From NCBI GenBank assembly GCA_963573385.1, contig CAUYLG010039218.1, positions 32,216 to 96,215 of the forward strand: a stretch of DNA of 64,000 nt. The letters are read 5' to 3'. Every line of letters starts with the position of its first letter. The first letter of the stretch is position 1. The position numbers and the translations under genes were made by a program. Below are positions 12,986 to 25,039 of the stretch, one piece after another. A model generated the notes under the pieces. The model worked only from the letters and a program-made list of their open reading frames with translations, did not search any database and was not told the origin of the DNA. Source of the DNA: Cacajao melanocephalus (taxonomy: Eukaryota > Chordata > Mammalia > Primates > Pitheciidae).

Positions 12986-13265
12986 GAATATTTAGCTCCA
13001 GGCTGAGTACTACTCTGAGTCTCTCTAATGACTCACAATAGCAAGGCTCTAATGTTGCCAGTTGTCTCCAAGTAACTTAACCCAAACCAAGCAGATCACT
13101 GAAAAATATTTGCAGGAATATAAAAATATCTGGGATCCTAAAGGAAGATTCACAGTGTTTGGCATCCAATCAAAAATGTCTAGGCATGCAAAGAAGTGGG
13201 AAAAAATAATGCACAATATGAAAAACTCATCATCAGACACTGACCAAGAACAAATGCATATGTGA
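12986..13265 (+). mobile_element. Old L1M/HAL1 fragment (ORF1 leader region)
   Basis: TTGGCATCCAATCAAAAATG followed by GGCATGCAAAGAAGTGGGAA matches the 5' part of old L1M/HAL1 ORF1 on the plus strand. The same motif recurs at 57540-57590. Confidence 0.55.
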
Positions 13266-13269
13266 GATC

Positions 13270-13770
13270 ATATTTTTGGGTCTCAAGATTTTGCCCTTTG
13301 TTTGCTTCTCGAAGTCTTGTGGTTTTAGGTTTTATATACAGGTCTATGATCTATCTTGAGTAACATTAGGATGCATGGATGTTTATTTGTATGTATTATT
13401 TGTAGGCATGAACTGAAGTTCATTTTTCTGCATGTGAATATCCAGCACCATTTGTTGAAAAGAATCCTTTTTTTGCTGAATTGCTTTGTACCTTTGCCAA
13501 AATCAGTTGTGCATATATATGTGTCTATGCTGTTCCATCGATCTACTTGTCTATCTTTATGCCAGTACTGCACTCTCTTGATTACTGCAGCTTTCTAACA
13601 CAGCTTGAAATAAAATAGCATTAGTCTTTGAACTTTGTTCTATTTTTCAAAGTTTAACGTCTTAACATTATTAGGTCTTCCAACGTATGACCAATGCATA
13701 TCACCCCATTTATTTAGGTCTCCTTTTATTTCTCTCAAGAATTTTTTGTAGTTCTCAGAGTACAGTCTCA

Positions 13771-13801
<31 letters not shown>

Positions 13802-14425
13802 CTTCTCAAATTTATTCTGGAATATTTCATATTTCTGATGCTATTGAAAATGGTATTAATTACTTTAAATTTTTGATTGTTCATTGCTAGTATATAAAAA
13901 TAGTACATGATTTTTGTATATTGAACTTGTGTCCTGTCACTTTGCTAAACTCAATTAATAATACTTCTAGTAGCTTTCTTTGTATATTCAATTGGATTTT
14001 TTGATTATGTTGTCATGCATAAAGATGGTTTTACTACCTCCTTTCTAATCTGAGTGCCTTCTATTTATTTTTATTTTCTTACTGTACTGGTCCTGATCTG
14101 TAGTAAAATGTTGAACAGAATGGGGAAAGTAGGTATTCCTATTTTGTTCCTCAACTTAAACAAAAGTATTCAGTTTTTACCATTAACAAGAGTTTTAGAT
14201 TTTTAGTAGATGCCCTTTATCAGGTTGGTTGAAGGAGTTCCTTTCTATTCCTAGTCTGCTGTAGGATTTTAATCAGGGCTGGAGTTTGGGTTTTTAAAAA
14301 ATGCTTTTTCTACATCTACTGAGATGATCACATTGTTTTTGTTTTTTCCTCTTTTTTAATTTGACAATATTGGGGACTACACTGATTGGTCTTCAAATGT
14401 TTTGAAACAATACTATGTTTCAAAT
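13270..14425 (-). mobile_element. Old L1M fragment, ORF2 internal region
   Basis: AATATCCAGCACCATTTGTTG, CTATTACTGCAGCTTT-like and TTTGTATATTGAACTTGTGTCC are reverse-strand L1 ORF2 landmarks, in the right order over 1.1 kb. The frame is broken by many stops. A (TA)n microsatellite at 13770-13794 has grown inside it. Confidence 0.8.
13770..13794. repeat. (TA)n microsatellite
   Basis: About 12 uninterrupted TA units within the L1 fragment. Confidence 0.9.
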
Positions 14426-16174
14426 TACTTCTTACTTCTGTGACATAGCCCAGCCTTCTTTGGTTGAGTGTCTGTGCATGATTAAATAGATCACAGTGTC
14501 ACATTCCGCAAGGACCAACATGGCTGCAATGTATTCTTTTACTAGCAGAATACCATCTGAATCTGAGCAACACCTCAGAGGTGACGGAACTGAACAGGAG
14601 TGAATCTGCACAGGCATGAGGGGCTCCCTTACAAAACAGTGTGATTCCAGTTTGTGTTCTCGGGTGTAATTACCTAGGAGGATTTCTTCAGTCTTCTGTA
14701 AGGAGGAAGACAGTGTTCCTCACTACTCAGAGAACTGTTGTAGTTGTTATTCCTGCGAGACGTCCTCTTCTTTTGGGCATTTTCAGGATTTGCTTACTGG
14801 TCTGTTCACCTTGATAGAAGTTACTCTTCTCTGTCTGCTATGTAGATTAATGCCATTCACTGAAACTTCCATTTCCAAAAATTCCACTTCTATCTTAAAG
14901 TCTTTTCTAAGCATGGCTTCTCTCTACATATTTCATGCACCCTTCAGTGATTACAAAGATACTCCAAGGTTCTGCCATGATACTGAACAAAATTCAGACG
15001 TAGCAAAAGTGATCAAGGAAAGCAGCAAAGGGTTATCATTGTGGGGATGTAGTAAAAACTCCCAGCTGTGAAGCCTTGCACACATCACTGCATATATCTG
15101 TGCTTGACTTTTCTGGACCACAATTACTTGGTGAACAGGGTACCTTGCAGTTTGAATGACCCTCAAGCTCTCAGAACTTCTCCAACTTTAAAGTGCCCTA
15201 TTCTAACAGAGAACTGTATTTGTTAACCCCAGGAGAGACAAGCTTGTTACTTCAGCCTTCCCCTTATTTAAAAAGGTAATTTGTGCTAATTCTCCAGTAC
15301 ATAGTACTTAAGTCAACTCATCATGGAAAGACCTTTAGGTGTAAAGTGATAAATATACTATGTCAACTTTGAAAATTTATTTAGCACTTTTCACTGTAAA
15401 AACTTCAGATTTCTTAGGTCAGCAAATAGAATCTTTTGCTTAATTGTTTTGCATCATCAGCTATCAATCTGCAAGGTAGGGGACATATCATTTAGGGAAA
15501 CCTGAAAGGGAAGGTAGACACACCTCACTTTACAGAAATTTCTGCTTTAGCCCTAAATTAGTGCGTTGTTCTCCCCCATAAGCTATCTGACTTTTAGAGA
15601 AAAGAGACTGCTTATTGTTATATTAAGCTGGGGGAGGGGTTCTATATTGCATAACCTCTCAGATCTATAAGTGTGTATTGTTTCTCTCTATTTCGACCTA
15701 CCAAGAGTCCCAACAGACTGCCCAAGGCTTCACTATCCTTGTAACAATCATGGCACGGTAGTGACGGGAAGAAAAGCTGCAGCCTCAGTGCTCCTTGCCT
15801 ACAGGGAATGGTGCTGAGTCCTGTTGCAAAGCAGACCCATTATCGGAGGCCCATCGAGTCATAGTGTTCTCTTCCCTGCTGTCCCTTGGGCCTAGAATGA
15901 CAAAGACATGGCAGAAACGCCACTATCCCTGCTACTCTGCTTTGGCTAAATGGCACTGATGGATCATGTAATTATTCCCCTCAGAAGCATGTCCTCAGAT
16001 CCTTCTGACAGTGTGCCACATATCCAGCATCACCTTTGCAGTTTGCGAAGTGGCACCTCGTGCGCCTTCCTTGGTCTTGTCCATGGTGCTGAGATTCTGT
16101 GTGGCCCCCATGCCGTTGGTCTTGCTCCATGGGTCTCCATCCAGGGTGATGGCCACTCTCCCACCGCCTGTGAA
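14426..16174. other. Unassigned non-coding sequence
   Basis: No gene or clear repeat recognised; open frames are under 95 codons and without similarity I know. Confidence 0.45.
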
Positions 16175-16405
16175 CATCTGGTAATATCTAGAGACATTTT
16201 TGATTTCCACCACTGGGGGCGGGTGCAACTGGCAACTAGTGGGAAGAGGCCAGGACGCTACTGCACATCCCATGTTGCATAGACCTCCTCCCACATCAAA
16301 GAATGATCTTGTTAAATGTCAGTAGTGCTGAGAGTACACAGACCATGTGCCACAGCAAAGAATGATCCTCCTAAATGTCAGTAGCACTGAGGCTGGGGAA
16401 CCTTG
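16175..16405 (+). mobile_element. Short hAT-type MER fossil with internal duplication
   Basis: CTAGAGACATTTTTGATTTCC, GGGGGCGGGTGCAACTGGCA and CAAAGAATGATC...AAATGTCAGTAGTGCTGAG are the body and end of a common MER DNA-transposon family. The last part is present twice (about 16297-16339 and 16351-16392), a direct duplication of about 54 bp period. Confidence 0.55.
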
Positions 16406-16983
16406 GTGTGTCTGACAAGGAAACCTGGGATTTTCTCTCCTCTAGGATTGGGCTCTGTCCCATGGTGCTGTCTACAATGACTGGGATTTTGATACCTAAA
16501 TCTTCCTTCAGGAAGAAATATTTCCTCAGGAAACTTAATTATCCTGCCAATGCTCACCATCTGGAGTTTGAATTCATATTTTTATTGGTTTCCTGGAAAC
16601 CTCTCATTGCATTCCCTCAGGCATCCATGATACCTAAACCATGCACGCGTGTGACACATTGTTTAGCTTGCACAGCGTCTCACGCCAGAACCATTCCCGG
16701 CAGATTGCTTCAGCTCATTTTCCCATTGCAGCCCTGCTCCCCATGCCCGGTTTCCAGCAGGTCTTCCAGCTGAGCCTGCTGCACCAGGATAAAACTGTGG
16801 CCACGAGCCAGCACTGAACACTGACACCTGAAGAAGCTGGCTCAAGTGCTGCCTGCTAACAACTGAGTAAGTAAACCTTTGCTGCAGAACCAACCATGCA
16901 TGCAGGCATCTTCTAATATTTTTCTGATTTTTCTGAGCTCATCCTAAGAGAACTTTTTCACACTTCATTTGCAAAGCAGGAAG

Positions 16984-17405
16984 ACATATATATATATGTA
17001 TGTCTAAAGGAGAATATATAGAGAATATATGTAAAGGAGAATATATAGAGAAAAATATATACTATAGAAAGAATATATAGAATATATCCTATATGTTTAG
17101 AATATACAGAATATATTATTTTTCTATGTGTAGTCTATAAATATAAAAATATATATTCTATATATAGACTACATATAGAATATATTATTTTCTATATATA
17201 GACTATATATAAACTATATTATTCTATATATAGCATATATAGAATATAAAGTATGTATTCTATGTGTATATAGTTTATATATAGAATAATATAGTGTATA
17301 TGTTGTCCTAGCAAACTCATATAGACTATGTGATTTGATATATAGTCTATTTGTACTACTATATATCGTCTATATATAGAATAATAATATAGTCTATATA
17401 TTGTA
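16984..17405. repeat. AT-rich imperfect palindromic repeat block
   Basis: About 420 bp of TATATAGAATAT-type units. It contains perfect 20 bp arms at 17213-17232 and 17276-17295 with a 43 bp AT-rich loop, plus many shorter inverted TATAGA/TCTATA units. It can form cruciforms or hairpins. Confidence 0.85.
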
Positions 17406-17944
17406 AAGGAGGAAGATAATGGCTCATTTTTTATCCAAGGTGAAACTCATAAACATGTATTACTGAGTAAAGATATCTCAACAGAGACAAGAAAATTCAA
17501 ATTATTGGCAAGGTACTGTACATAATTGTATCCAAAAAATCTGGCTGTTTTGCATCCTAGCCAAGTTACTCTGCCCAGTCACAAGATCACACAGGCCAAG
17601 TCACGTGATCACTGAAGCTGGCACGAGAGGCCCCGACTCATCCAGGGAGCAAGAGAGTGAAGTCAGGAGTGGGGATGTGGGAGCAGCTGGTCTGTGCAGA
17701 GATGTTCTGGGGAAAAACTGGGTCAGGCCAGGAAGACAAGGGAAATGGTTCCAGAGAAATAAGCTTGACTGGAGCAAGGCAGCAACAGAGGCATTGATGG
17801 AGCTCAGTTCTAGAGTTATGGGAACTAAACGGTATTCCACTCAGCCAGCCACCAAATGAAATGGGTAAAAAAGGCTGCTTGAAATGTATATACCACTGTG
17901 ACTGGAAAGATTCCATAAGCATCTGTCTGTACGGGTTTGACAGG
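17406..17944. other. Unassigned non-coding sequence
   Basis: No gene seen. Three overlapping open frames (17601-17952, both strands) have no known domain. Confidence 0.4.
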
Positions 17945-18541
17945 ACTGCCATAATAAAGTGCGACAGACCAGGCCACTTACACCACAGACATTTATTCTC
18001 TCACAGTCCTGGAGGCTGGAAGTCTAAGACAAGGTGTGAGTAGGGCTGATTTCTTTTGAGGCCTCTCTCCCGGGCTTGGAGATGCTGTCTTCTCCCTGTG
18101 TTCTCACATGGTGGTCCCTCTCTGTGGGTCTATGTGCTAATCTCCTCTTCTTATAAAGTACACTAGTCCTGTTCGATTAGGGGCCACTCTAGTGACCTTG
18201 TTTTACCTTAATCCAATCTTGTCCTTTCTGAAGACCGAGGGCCGCATGCAGCCCAGGACAGCTTTGAATGTTGCCCAACACAAATTCATAAACTTTCTTA
18301 AAACATTATGAAATTTATACATGGACCTGTTTTTTCGCTCATCAGCTATCGTTGGCATATTTTACGTGTGGCCCACAATTCTTCTTCCAATGTGGCCCAG
18401 GGAAGCCAAAAGATTGGACTCCTCTGTCTCAATCACTTCTTTAAAGACACTACCTACAAATACAATCACATTCTTAGGTCCTGGGGGCTAGGACTTCAAC
18501 CTATGCATTAGGTGCAGGGGCCACAACTCAGCTCATAACAG
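17945..18541 (-). mobile_element. MaLR-type LTR (MLT1-like), interrupted
   Basis: Left part has CTCACAGTCCTGGAGGCTGGAAG and TCCTCTTCTTATAAAG. Right part has CACTACCTACAAATACAATC and GGGGGCTAGGACTTCAAC. Together they read as a reversed MaLR-family LTR split by the DNA transposon at about 18226-18425. Confidence 0.6.
18226..18425 (-). mobile_element. DNA-transposon fossil nested in the LTR
   Basis: The segment from GGCCGCATGCAGCCCAGGAC to GGAAGCCAAAAGATTGG, with TTCATAAACTTTCTTAAAAC and GCTCATCAGCTATCG inside, matches a repeat I remember as a hAT-type MER element ending CAGGGGTGTCCAATC. The subfamily was not determined. Confidence 0.5.
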
Positions 18542-19140
18542 CATACTTGTAAAGGTGGTTCTCAGTCTTTATTTTGAGGAAAGTGGCCGCTTAAACAATG
18601 ACATATGGAAAAGATACAATTTAAGTAATAGAGACTTCCCAGGCAAACCCCCTGTAGGGGAAGGAATCGAATGTATCAAGGGCATTCCCCAAGCCCAAGG
18701 TGATGGGGGTGAGAAATGCGCACTTATTAGTGCCAATTTCAATCTCCTGATAGATTTTCATTTAGTATGCTATAAAAGAAAATATCCCTGCAGAGACTGG
18801 CACTTAAGGGATTATAGTGTTGGGGAGAAATTCCCTTATTTATTTGTGGAATTCAATGAAGCACTTCACGGGCCACCTTCCGGGGATAACCTGTTCATTG
18901 CCATGGAGTATATCAGTAGCCTTCATTTAGATTCTTAATTGGCAATTTGATCTCATTCACTTTACCCAACACTCATTGGCTGGAGGGATGATAGAGATTG
19001 GGAACAGGCTCCTAAAAAGGGTTTTGAAAATGTTATTTCAACAAAGATTAATTTTGAGGCATTGAGAGTTTCAGAAAGGTTCACATTTTTTTTTTCTAAA
19101 GCTCTTCTAGGCCAATCTTAAATGAATACTCAGAGGACTA

Positions 19141-19145
<5 letters not shown>
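18542..19145. other. Unassigned sequence with a 127-codon open frame
   Basis: The plus frame at 18555-18938 is uninterrupted but shows no domain, signal peptide or family I recognise. Its size is within chance expectation for 64 kb. Confidence 0.4.
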
Positions 19146-19187
<42 letters not shown>

Positions 19188-19310
19188 CTGCTTGTGTGTG
19201 TGTGTGTGTGTGTGTGTGTTTCTGCTTGTGTGTGTGTGTGTGTGTGTATGTGGGTGGGTGTCTGCTTGTGTGTGTTTGTCTGCTTGTGTGTGTGTCTGCA
19301 TGTGTGTGTC
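19146..19310. repeat. Compound (TG)n / TTTCTGCTTG minisatellite
   Basis: Runs of TG are separated by the 10-mer TTTCTGCTTG (twice) and related CTGCTTG or CTGCATG spacers. Open frames here read VCVCV or THTHT and are artefacts of the repeat. Confidence 0.95.
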
Positions 19311-20073
19311 TTGCCCCATCCCAATTCTCCATCTCCACACTGAGGAGGTTGAAGGAATCAGAATGCAGAATCAGGTGTGTTTTTATAAAAAATCATTATG
19401 TCAGTCCTCGCCAAAACACTGGCTATTTCTGTCTTTCCTTCTCGTTTTACTCTGCTATAGGAATCTAAGTAAATCATCTTCAGGAAATACCGAGACCTAC
19501 CAGGGGTTTTAGACTCATGGCAGCCAACACAACCTAGTATTGATATCCCATGTAAATGTTTGCCATCCAGATGACAAGAATAACGACAAGAGAAAACTAA
19601 CATGACCTGCCCCATGGTGTGTTAGGTCCACATCTCTCAAGGAGTGTTTTGAAGCAAGTTAATACAAGCTACTTGACAAAAGGTTTCTGTTATGAAATGA
19701 GATTGGGGAAGCTGAGTTAAACAAAATCAAACAGTGTTCTGTGCTGGACGCTTCACAAATCCTTCACCATGGTGAAAAGCTTGGCGTATTTCCAGGAGAA
19801 TGGCATAGCACCCTGCATCCCAGACCTACACAGCCCCTGCTCAGGCCATCTTTGTGGGATGAACAGTATGCAAAACACACATTCTGAAACATGTTTGAAG
19901 AGATGGGAGGCCGCTCTCCAGCTTCGGCACAGTTCTGGCTCTGGCACACACTGACAAGGTGACACTTGGTGACTCAGTCATTCTTCATATGCAAGAGGCC
20001 ATGGAACGCTGGCCTCTCAGATGTTATTGGCTCTAACATTATTTTGCCAAAAATAAAATAATTACGGGGGATG
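19311..20073. other. Unassigned non-coding sequence
   Basis: No supported gene or repeat. Confidence 0.4.
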
Positions 20074-20618
20074 TGTTACAGGAAAGGGGTCCATATCCAG
20101 ACCCAAAAGAGGGTTCTTGGATCTTGCACAAGTAAGAATTCAATGCAAGTCCACAGGGTAAAGTGAAAGCAAATTTATTAAGAAAGTAAAGGAATAAAAG
20201 AATGACTACTTCATAGAGCAGCCCCACGGGCTGCTGGTTGCCCATTTTTATGCTTATTTCTTGACGATATGCTAAATGAGGGGTGCATTTTCATGCCTCC
20301 CCTTCTCAGACCATATAGGGTAACTTTCTGACATTGCCATGGCATTTGTAAACTGTCATGGTGCTGGTGGGAGTGTAGCAGTGAGGACCACCAGAGGTCA
20401 CTCTCACCATCATCTTGGTTTTGGTGGGATTTGGCTGGCTTCTTTACTGCAGCCTGTTTTATCATCAAGGTCTTTATGACCTGTATCTTGTGCCGACCCT
20501 ATCTCATCCTGTGACTTAGAATGCCTTAACCGTCTGGAAATGCAGCCCAGCAGGTCTCAGCCTCATTTTACCCAGCCCTTATTCAAGATGGAGTTGCTCG
20601 ATTCAAATGTCTCTGACA
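20074..20618 (-). mobile_element. ERV1-type solo LTR, copy C
   Basis: Reverse orientation of the copy A family: it starts TGTTACAGGAAAGGGGTCC and ends TCAAATGTCTCTGACA. It keeps ACCATATAGGGTAACTTTC, CATCTTGGTTTTGGTGGG and the reversed poly(A) signal TTTATTAAG. Flanking tetramers GATG and GATA look like a decayed 4 bp target-site duplication, as expected for ERV1. Confidence 0.82.
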
Positions 20619-20889
20619 GATACAGAAGGTAACGCCCAGCCACTGGCATCAGAGGCAATGCAACCTGAACAGAATTGGCTGACATATATTTCTGGGTATA
20701 AAGAAAGCCTCAGCTTTCCCCCTGAGATCTCATGATGAGTGTCCCTAAAGCTTGCTCCACGCTTCCACACTAAACTCACCATTGCTCCATCATCTGTCTT
20801 AAAGCCACAAGGACAGCCAGTTAGGCCTTTGTCATCATCACTTTTAACTTTTGTTTAACTTTTAACAAAGATTGGCCTTTTTTAAGGCT

Positions 20890-22700
20890 CAATTATATTA
20901 AAAAAAATTGCCTGCCACTTATGCAGTCCATTGATTTTAAACAAAGCTGGCAATGCAATTTAATGGGAAAATAATAGTCTTTTTTAACACATGGAATTGG
21001 AAAAACTGGATACCCATAAAGATAAAAATGAACTTTGATCCTTTACCCCATACTCTACACAAGCATCAAATTAAGATTAACTGAGATTTGACCTGAACAT
21101 AAAATCTAAAATTGGGAAGTTTTTACAATAAAACAAAGGTAGACAAAGACTCTTTAGACAAATACCTAGCACCAAACATTAAAAAATCATAAATTGTACT
21201 TCATCAAAAATACATCTGTTCTTCAAGATAGATGAAAAGGCAATCAGTGACTTTGAGACCAAGTATTTGTGTTCAGAATATGTAAAGGAATTCTAAAACT
21301 CAACATAAGAAGGACAAAACTAAAACAAAAACACATGCAAAAAATAAAAAATAGAAAATAAGCAAATTATTTGGACAAAAACTTCCCAAAAAAGGAAACG
21401 CAAATAGCTAGCAATCACATGAAAAGACGTTCAATATTATTAGTTCCAAGGAAATAAAAAGTAAAACCATGAGATATTAATCTCATACCCACTGGAATGG
21501 CTACAGTTAAAACTACAAACAATACTAAATGTTGATAAGGACACAGAGCAACTGGAATGCTCATGTATTGAGGTGACAATATAAAATGGTGCAACCATTT
21601 TGAATAACTACCCTATGGCTCAACAATTCTACTTATAGACATATACCAAAGAGATACAAAGGTATATATTCATCCACACAAAGACTTGTACACAGATATT
21701 CCTTGTAGCATTACTCATGATAACTTCAAATGGAGCAGAACCCAAATGCTCATCAAAAGATGAATGGATAAACGTACTGCTACATATTCATATAATGACA
21801 TACTACTAACATAAAAAAAGGAGTAACTATTGTTACATGCAACAGAAACACATATAAATCTCAGAAATAGTATGTTGTTAAATAGGCCAGATACAAAACA
21901 GAATATGTCATATGATTCCATTTATATAACATCCTAGAAGAGACAACATGAAAGCCATGTTAATAGGAACAGCAGGTGCCTGCAGTTTCAGGGGTTGGTG
22001 ATATGAGGAAGTTTTCTGCAGTGATGGAAATATTCTATATCTTTATTAGGATGATGTTTTTACAGGTGAATATATTGGTTTGAACTCATCAGAATATATA
22101 AAAAGATCCTACAACTCAAAATAAAATTTAAAAAACCACAAAAAGTTATTGTGATGGTTAATATTGAGTGTCAACTTGATTGGATTGAAAGGATACAAGT
22201 ATTGTTCCTGGGTGTGTCTATGAGGTTACTGCCAAAGAAGATTAATATTTGAGTCAGTGAACTGGGAGAAGCAGACCCACCCTCAATTTGGGTGGGCACC
22301 ATCCAATCAGCTACCAGCGTAATTGGATAAAAGCAGGCAGAGGAATGTGAAAGGGCTAGACTGGTTTCGTCTTCCAGCCTCCATCTTTCTCCCAGCTGGA
22401 TGCTTCCTGCCCTCAAACATCAGACTCAAGGTTCTTCTTGGACCTTCAACCACAGACTGAAGGCTGCACAGCTGGCTTCCCTACTTTTGAGGCTTTGGTA
22501 CTTGGACTGACTTCCTTGCCCCTCAGCTTGCAGATAACCTATTGTGGGACCTCACCTTGTGATCATGTGAGTCAACACTCCTTAATAAACTCCCCTTTAC
22601 ATATACATCTATCCTATTACTTCTGACCCCCTACATAACCCTGAGTAATACAGTTATGCATTTTTATTAAATATAAATTATGCCTTAATTAAAAATAAAT
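20890..22700 (+). mobile_element. Old L1M 3' end (ORF2 end and 3' UTR), split by an LTR
   Basis: AAAACTTCCCAAAAAAGGAAA, CACTGGAATGGCTACAGTTAA and AAATGCTCATCAAAAGATGAATGG are plus-strand L1 ORF2 3' landmarks. The frame has many stops. The 3' UTR is interrupted at 22149 by the MLT2-type LTR and resumes at 22653 (TATGCATTTTTATTAAATAT). Confidence 0.85.
22150..22652 (+). mobile_element. MLT2-type (ERVL) solo LTR nested in L1
   Basis: It runs from TGTGATGGTTAATATTGAGTG to CCTGAGTAATACA and contains GGGTGGGCACCATCCAATCAG and CTTAATAAACTCCCC. It is flanked by a perfect 5 bp target-site duplication GTTAT (22145-22149 and 22653-22657), typical of ERVL. Confidence 0.88.
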
Positions 22701-22804
22701 ATCTTCTCAACCTCCAAAAAGAGACTTTGTCTGAAATTTGAGAATAAGTCTAAAGTTTTCATTTAATAATGAATTTGTAAAAGACAGGAAAATGGATTTT
22801 GGCA

Positions 22805-22990
22805 TTAATTTGTTCAACAAATATCTGTTGACCATGTCCTATGTGTCAGGGGCTGAGTGTGGGGTATGGAGTGGGTGAATGTAAAGAACATATAGTTCCT
22901 GCCTCCATAAAGCTCATGGTCCAGGGGTTGGAGAGAATTGGTACATTGGGATTTTGGAGGGGGTGCCAAAGGTGGTGATGACAAAGTTCA
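22805..22990 (+). repeat. Ancient interspersed repeat (L2-like)
   Basis: TTCAACAAATATCTGTTGACC...TATGTGTCAGGGGCTGAG...TTCCTGCCTCCATAAAGCTC follows the same old repeat pattern as at 5240. The 142-codon minus frame over it is incidental. Confidence 0.45.
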
Positions 22991-25039
22991 GGGAAGAACA
23001 ATTGGAGTGGAGGGAGGGCATCAACATGGATGCTGAACTGAGCCAATGTACTGCTAAGAGTGAGGTGGAAAGTATCGTGCGAACCCCAGAGCTTGAATTG
23101 CCAATCCACATTGGGGTGTGACCAGCAGATCAATAGAGGAGAGCAAAGAGAGAGGGGGAAATGCCAATAGAGCAGAATAGCATGAGTTGTGAAGAGATGG
23201 CTTTTCAAGGTGAAAGGAAGGGAGATGGTCTTGAAGCAGCAGTCATATCTATGACCCACCCAAGCCCTAAGCAATGACAGATACGAATAGAGTCAGAATC
23301 CTCAGAGGAAAACGTAGTTTTAATTAAGGCAAGAAGTTGAGAAGTATATTTTAAGAAACATTTGAGGACATATTACAATTTGCTGGCTGTGGGGTGGGGT
23401 AGGATAGGGTGGAATAGAGAAATTTGGAATAAAGGGTATGGATGGGACCAGACAAAGCAGGGCACCAGCCCTTCCTCAGACCTTTCCCTAACTTGAGAAA
23501 GCCATGTCCATGTTGATTCAGCCAATCTGGCTCAGGTATTATGTAAATTGAATTTGAACCATTCCAATTGATATAAGTGGTGCTACTGAGTAACACAAAT
23601 GTGCTTTCTGGATTCATGCATGCATGTTTTTTACGTAAAAAGTTCAAACATCTATGTGGAGACTTTTTTTTTCAACAGTGTCCTCAAGAGGTAGTCATCA
23701 TGCAACTGTTTCTAGGAAAGGTATTTAAAAGAGAAGAAAAATGTCATTTCTGGCCCAGAATGTCCAGACATACATCTCTTAGAGATCTAGTTCTAATTAT
23801 TATTGCAGGGTCTCATAGGTGTTTCTCATAATTTTAATTTTTACAAAAAGCAAATTTGTCCATCCATCCATCTATATATGTATGTATGTATGTATGTATC
23901 TTCATAATCGTCATGATTATCCATCAATGATCTATCTATTGTGCATCTATCTAATTATCTATGCAGAAATGCAAAATTTACAGTGCTGGCCCATACCAAC
24001 CCCCACTCCCCACTTTGTCTGATCTTCAAAATCAAATTTCTGGACACAGGGCTGTGAAATGCAAAATGAAACAGCTCATGTCCAGTGATCTGACACTCTG
24101 CTGCTCATGAAAACCTGCAACATCCAACTGAGTTTTTCATTTTTTGTATCAGCAGGTCTAGTTCTCTATCTTCATAGAAAGTTATTTTTTATTTTATTAA
24201 GGAATAAATTCTTTTTTCATAAAGAAATTATTAGATATCAAAATACCACAATCTCTTTACGGATTCAACTAGATTATGTGTATGGGCAAAGTATTTTCAA
24301 CTTAAGAATCATAACATTCCTGTTCCTTGAACATCAGTCTTAAAGTTTGAATTAAGGGATATTAACTTCCTTAAGACAACATATACTCATAGTGGAAAAC
24401 TGCCCACCCTCTGTATAGAAATTGCTTAATTGATATCATTGATTTTTATTGTAATGAAACAAAATCAACTATAACTTTTTATAAGATATATATGGGTATA
24501 CTACTAAATATTCTTAAACTGGGTATAATAGTTTAATATTCTTATTTTGAGGTAATATCATCTGCAAAAATTAGGTTTCCTGGTGTCATTAACCACTTGT
24601 GCAATTATTTTTCTGAAATGAATAAGCATGCTATATATGCAGTTTTGCCTGATAGGAGTTTAAAACAATGTATATTGGAATCTTGGAACTAAAAATGAGA
24701 AAATCAGTGTCCCCTTGTTGTCAATTTCAGTTTCAACTGCATTTGCTAGTTTTATTTTTAATTGGTTACATGATCTCTACATTGGCATGGTTGATGGTAT
24801 TTATTTTCTTCTGTGTGACCATAATTTCCACAGATTTAACTGTAATGCATCCTTAAAGATTACAAGAAATATTTCAGACACAGCTCCTCTCAGTTGCTGA
24901 GGATCCAACATTTACTCATTTGTTTTCTTCATGAATATATATTTCCTGAGTTGTATGTTTGGACATAAGCTATTTGTAGCCTTTGAAGTTTACGGAAGTT
25001 TGGTTGCATTACTGGGGCACATTTTCTTTCCCTGAGGAC
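22991..25039. other. Unassigned AT-rich sequence
   Basis: Apart from the short microsatellite at 23876-23900 I see no gene or confident repeat here. Confidence 0.4.
23876..23900. repeat. (ATGT)n microsatellite
   Basis: Five to six tetranucleotide units. Confidence 0.9.

Noticed and set aside
15995..16294. Frame pair at 15950-16294
   Set aside because: Overlaps a MER DNA-transposon fossil.
19107..19512. Several open frames rich in Cys-Val or Thr-His
   Set aside because: They are translations of the (TG)n repeat in different frames.
22846..23274. 142-codon minus frame
   Set aside because: Its lower part overlaps an old interspersed repeat and it has no recognisable domain.
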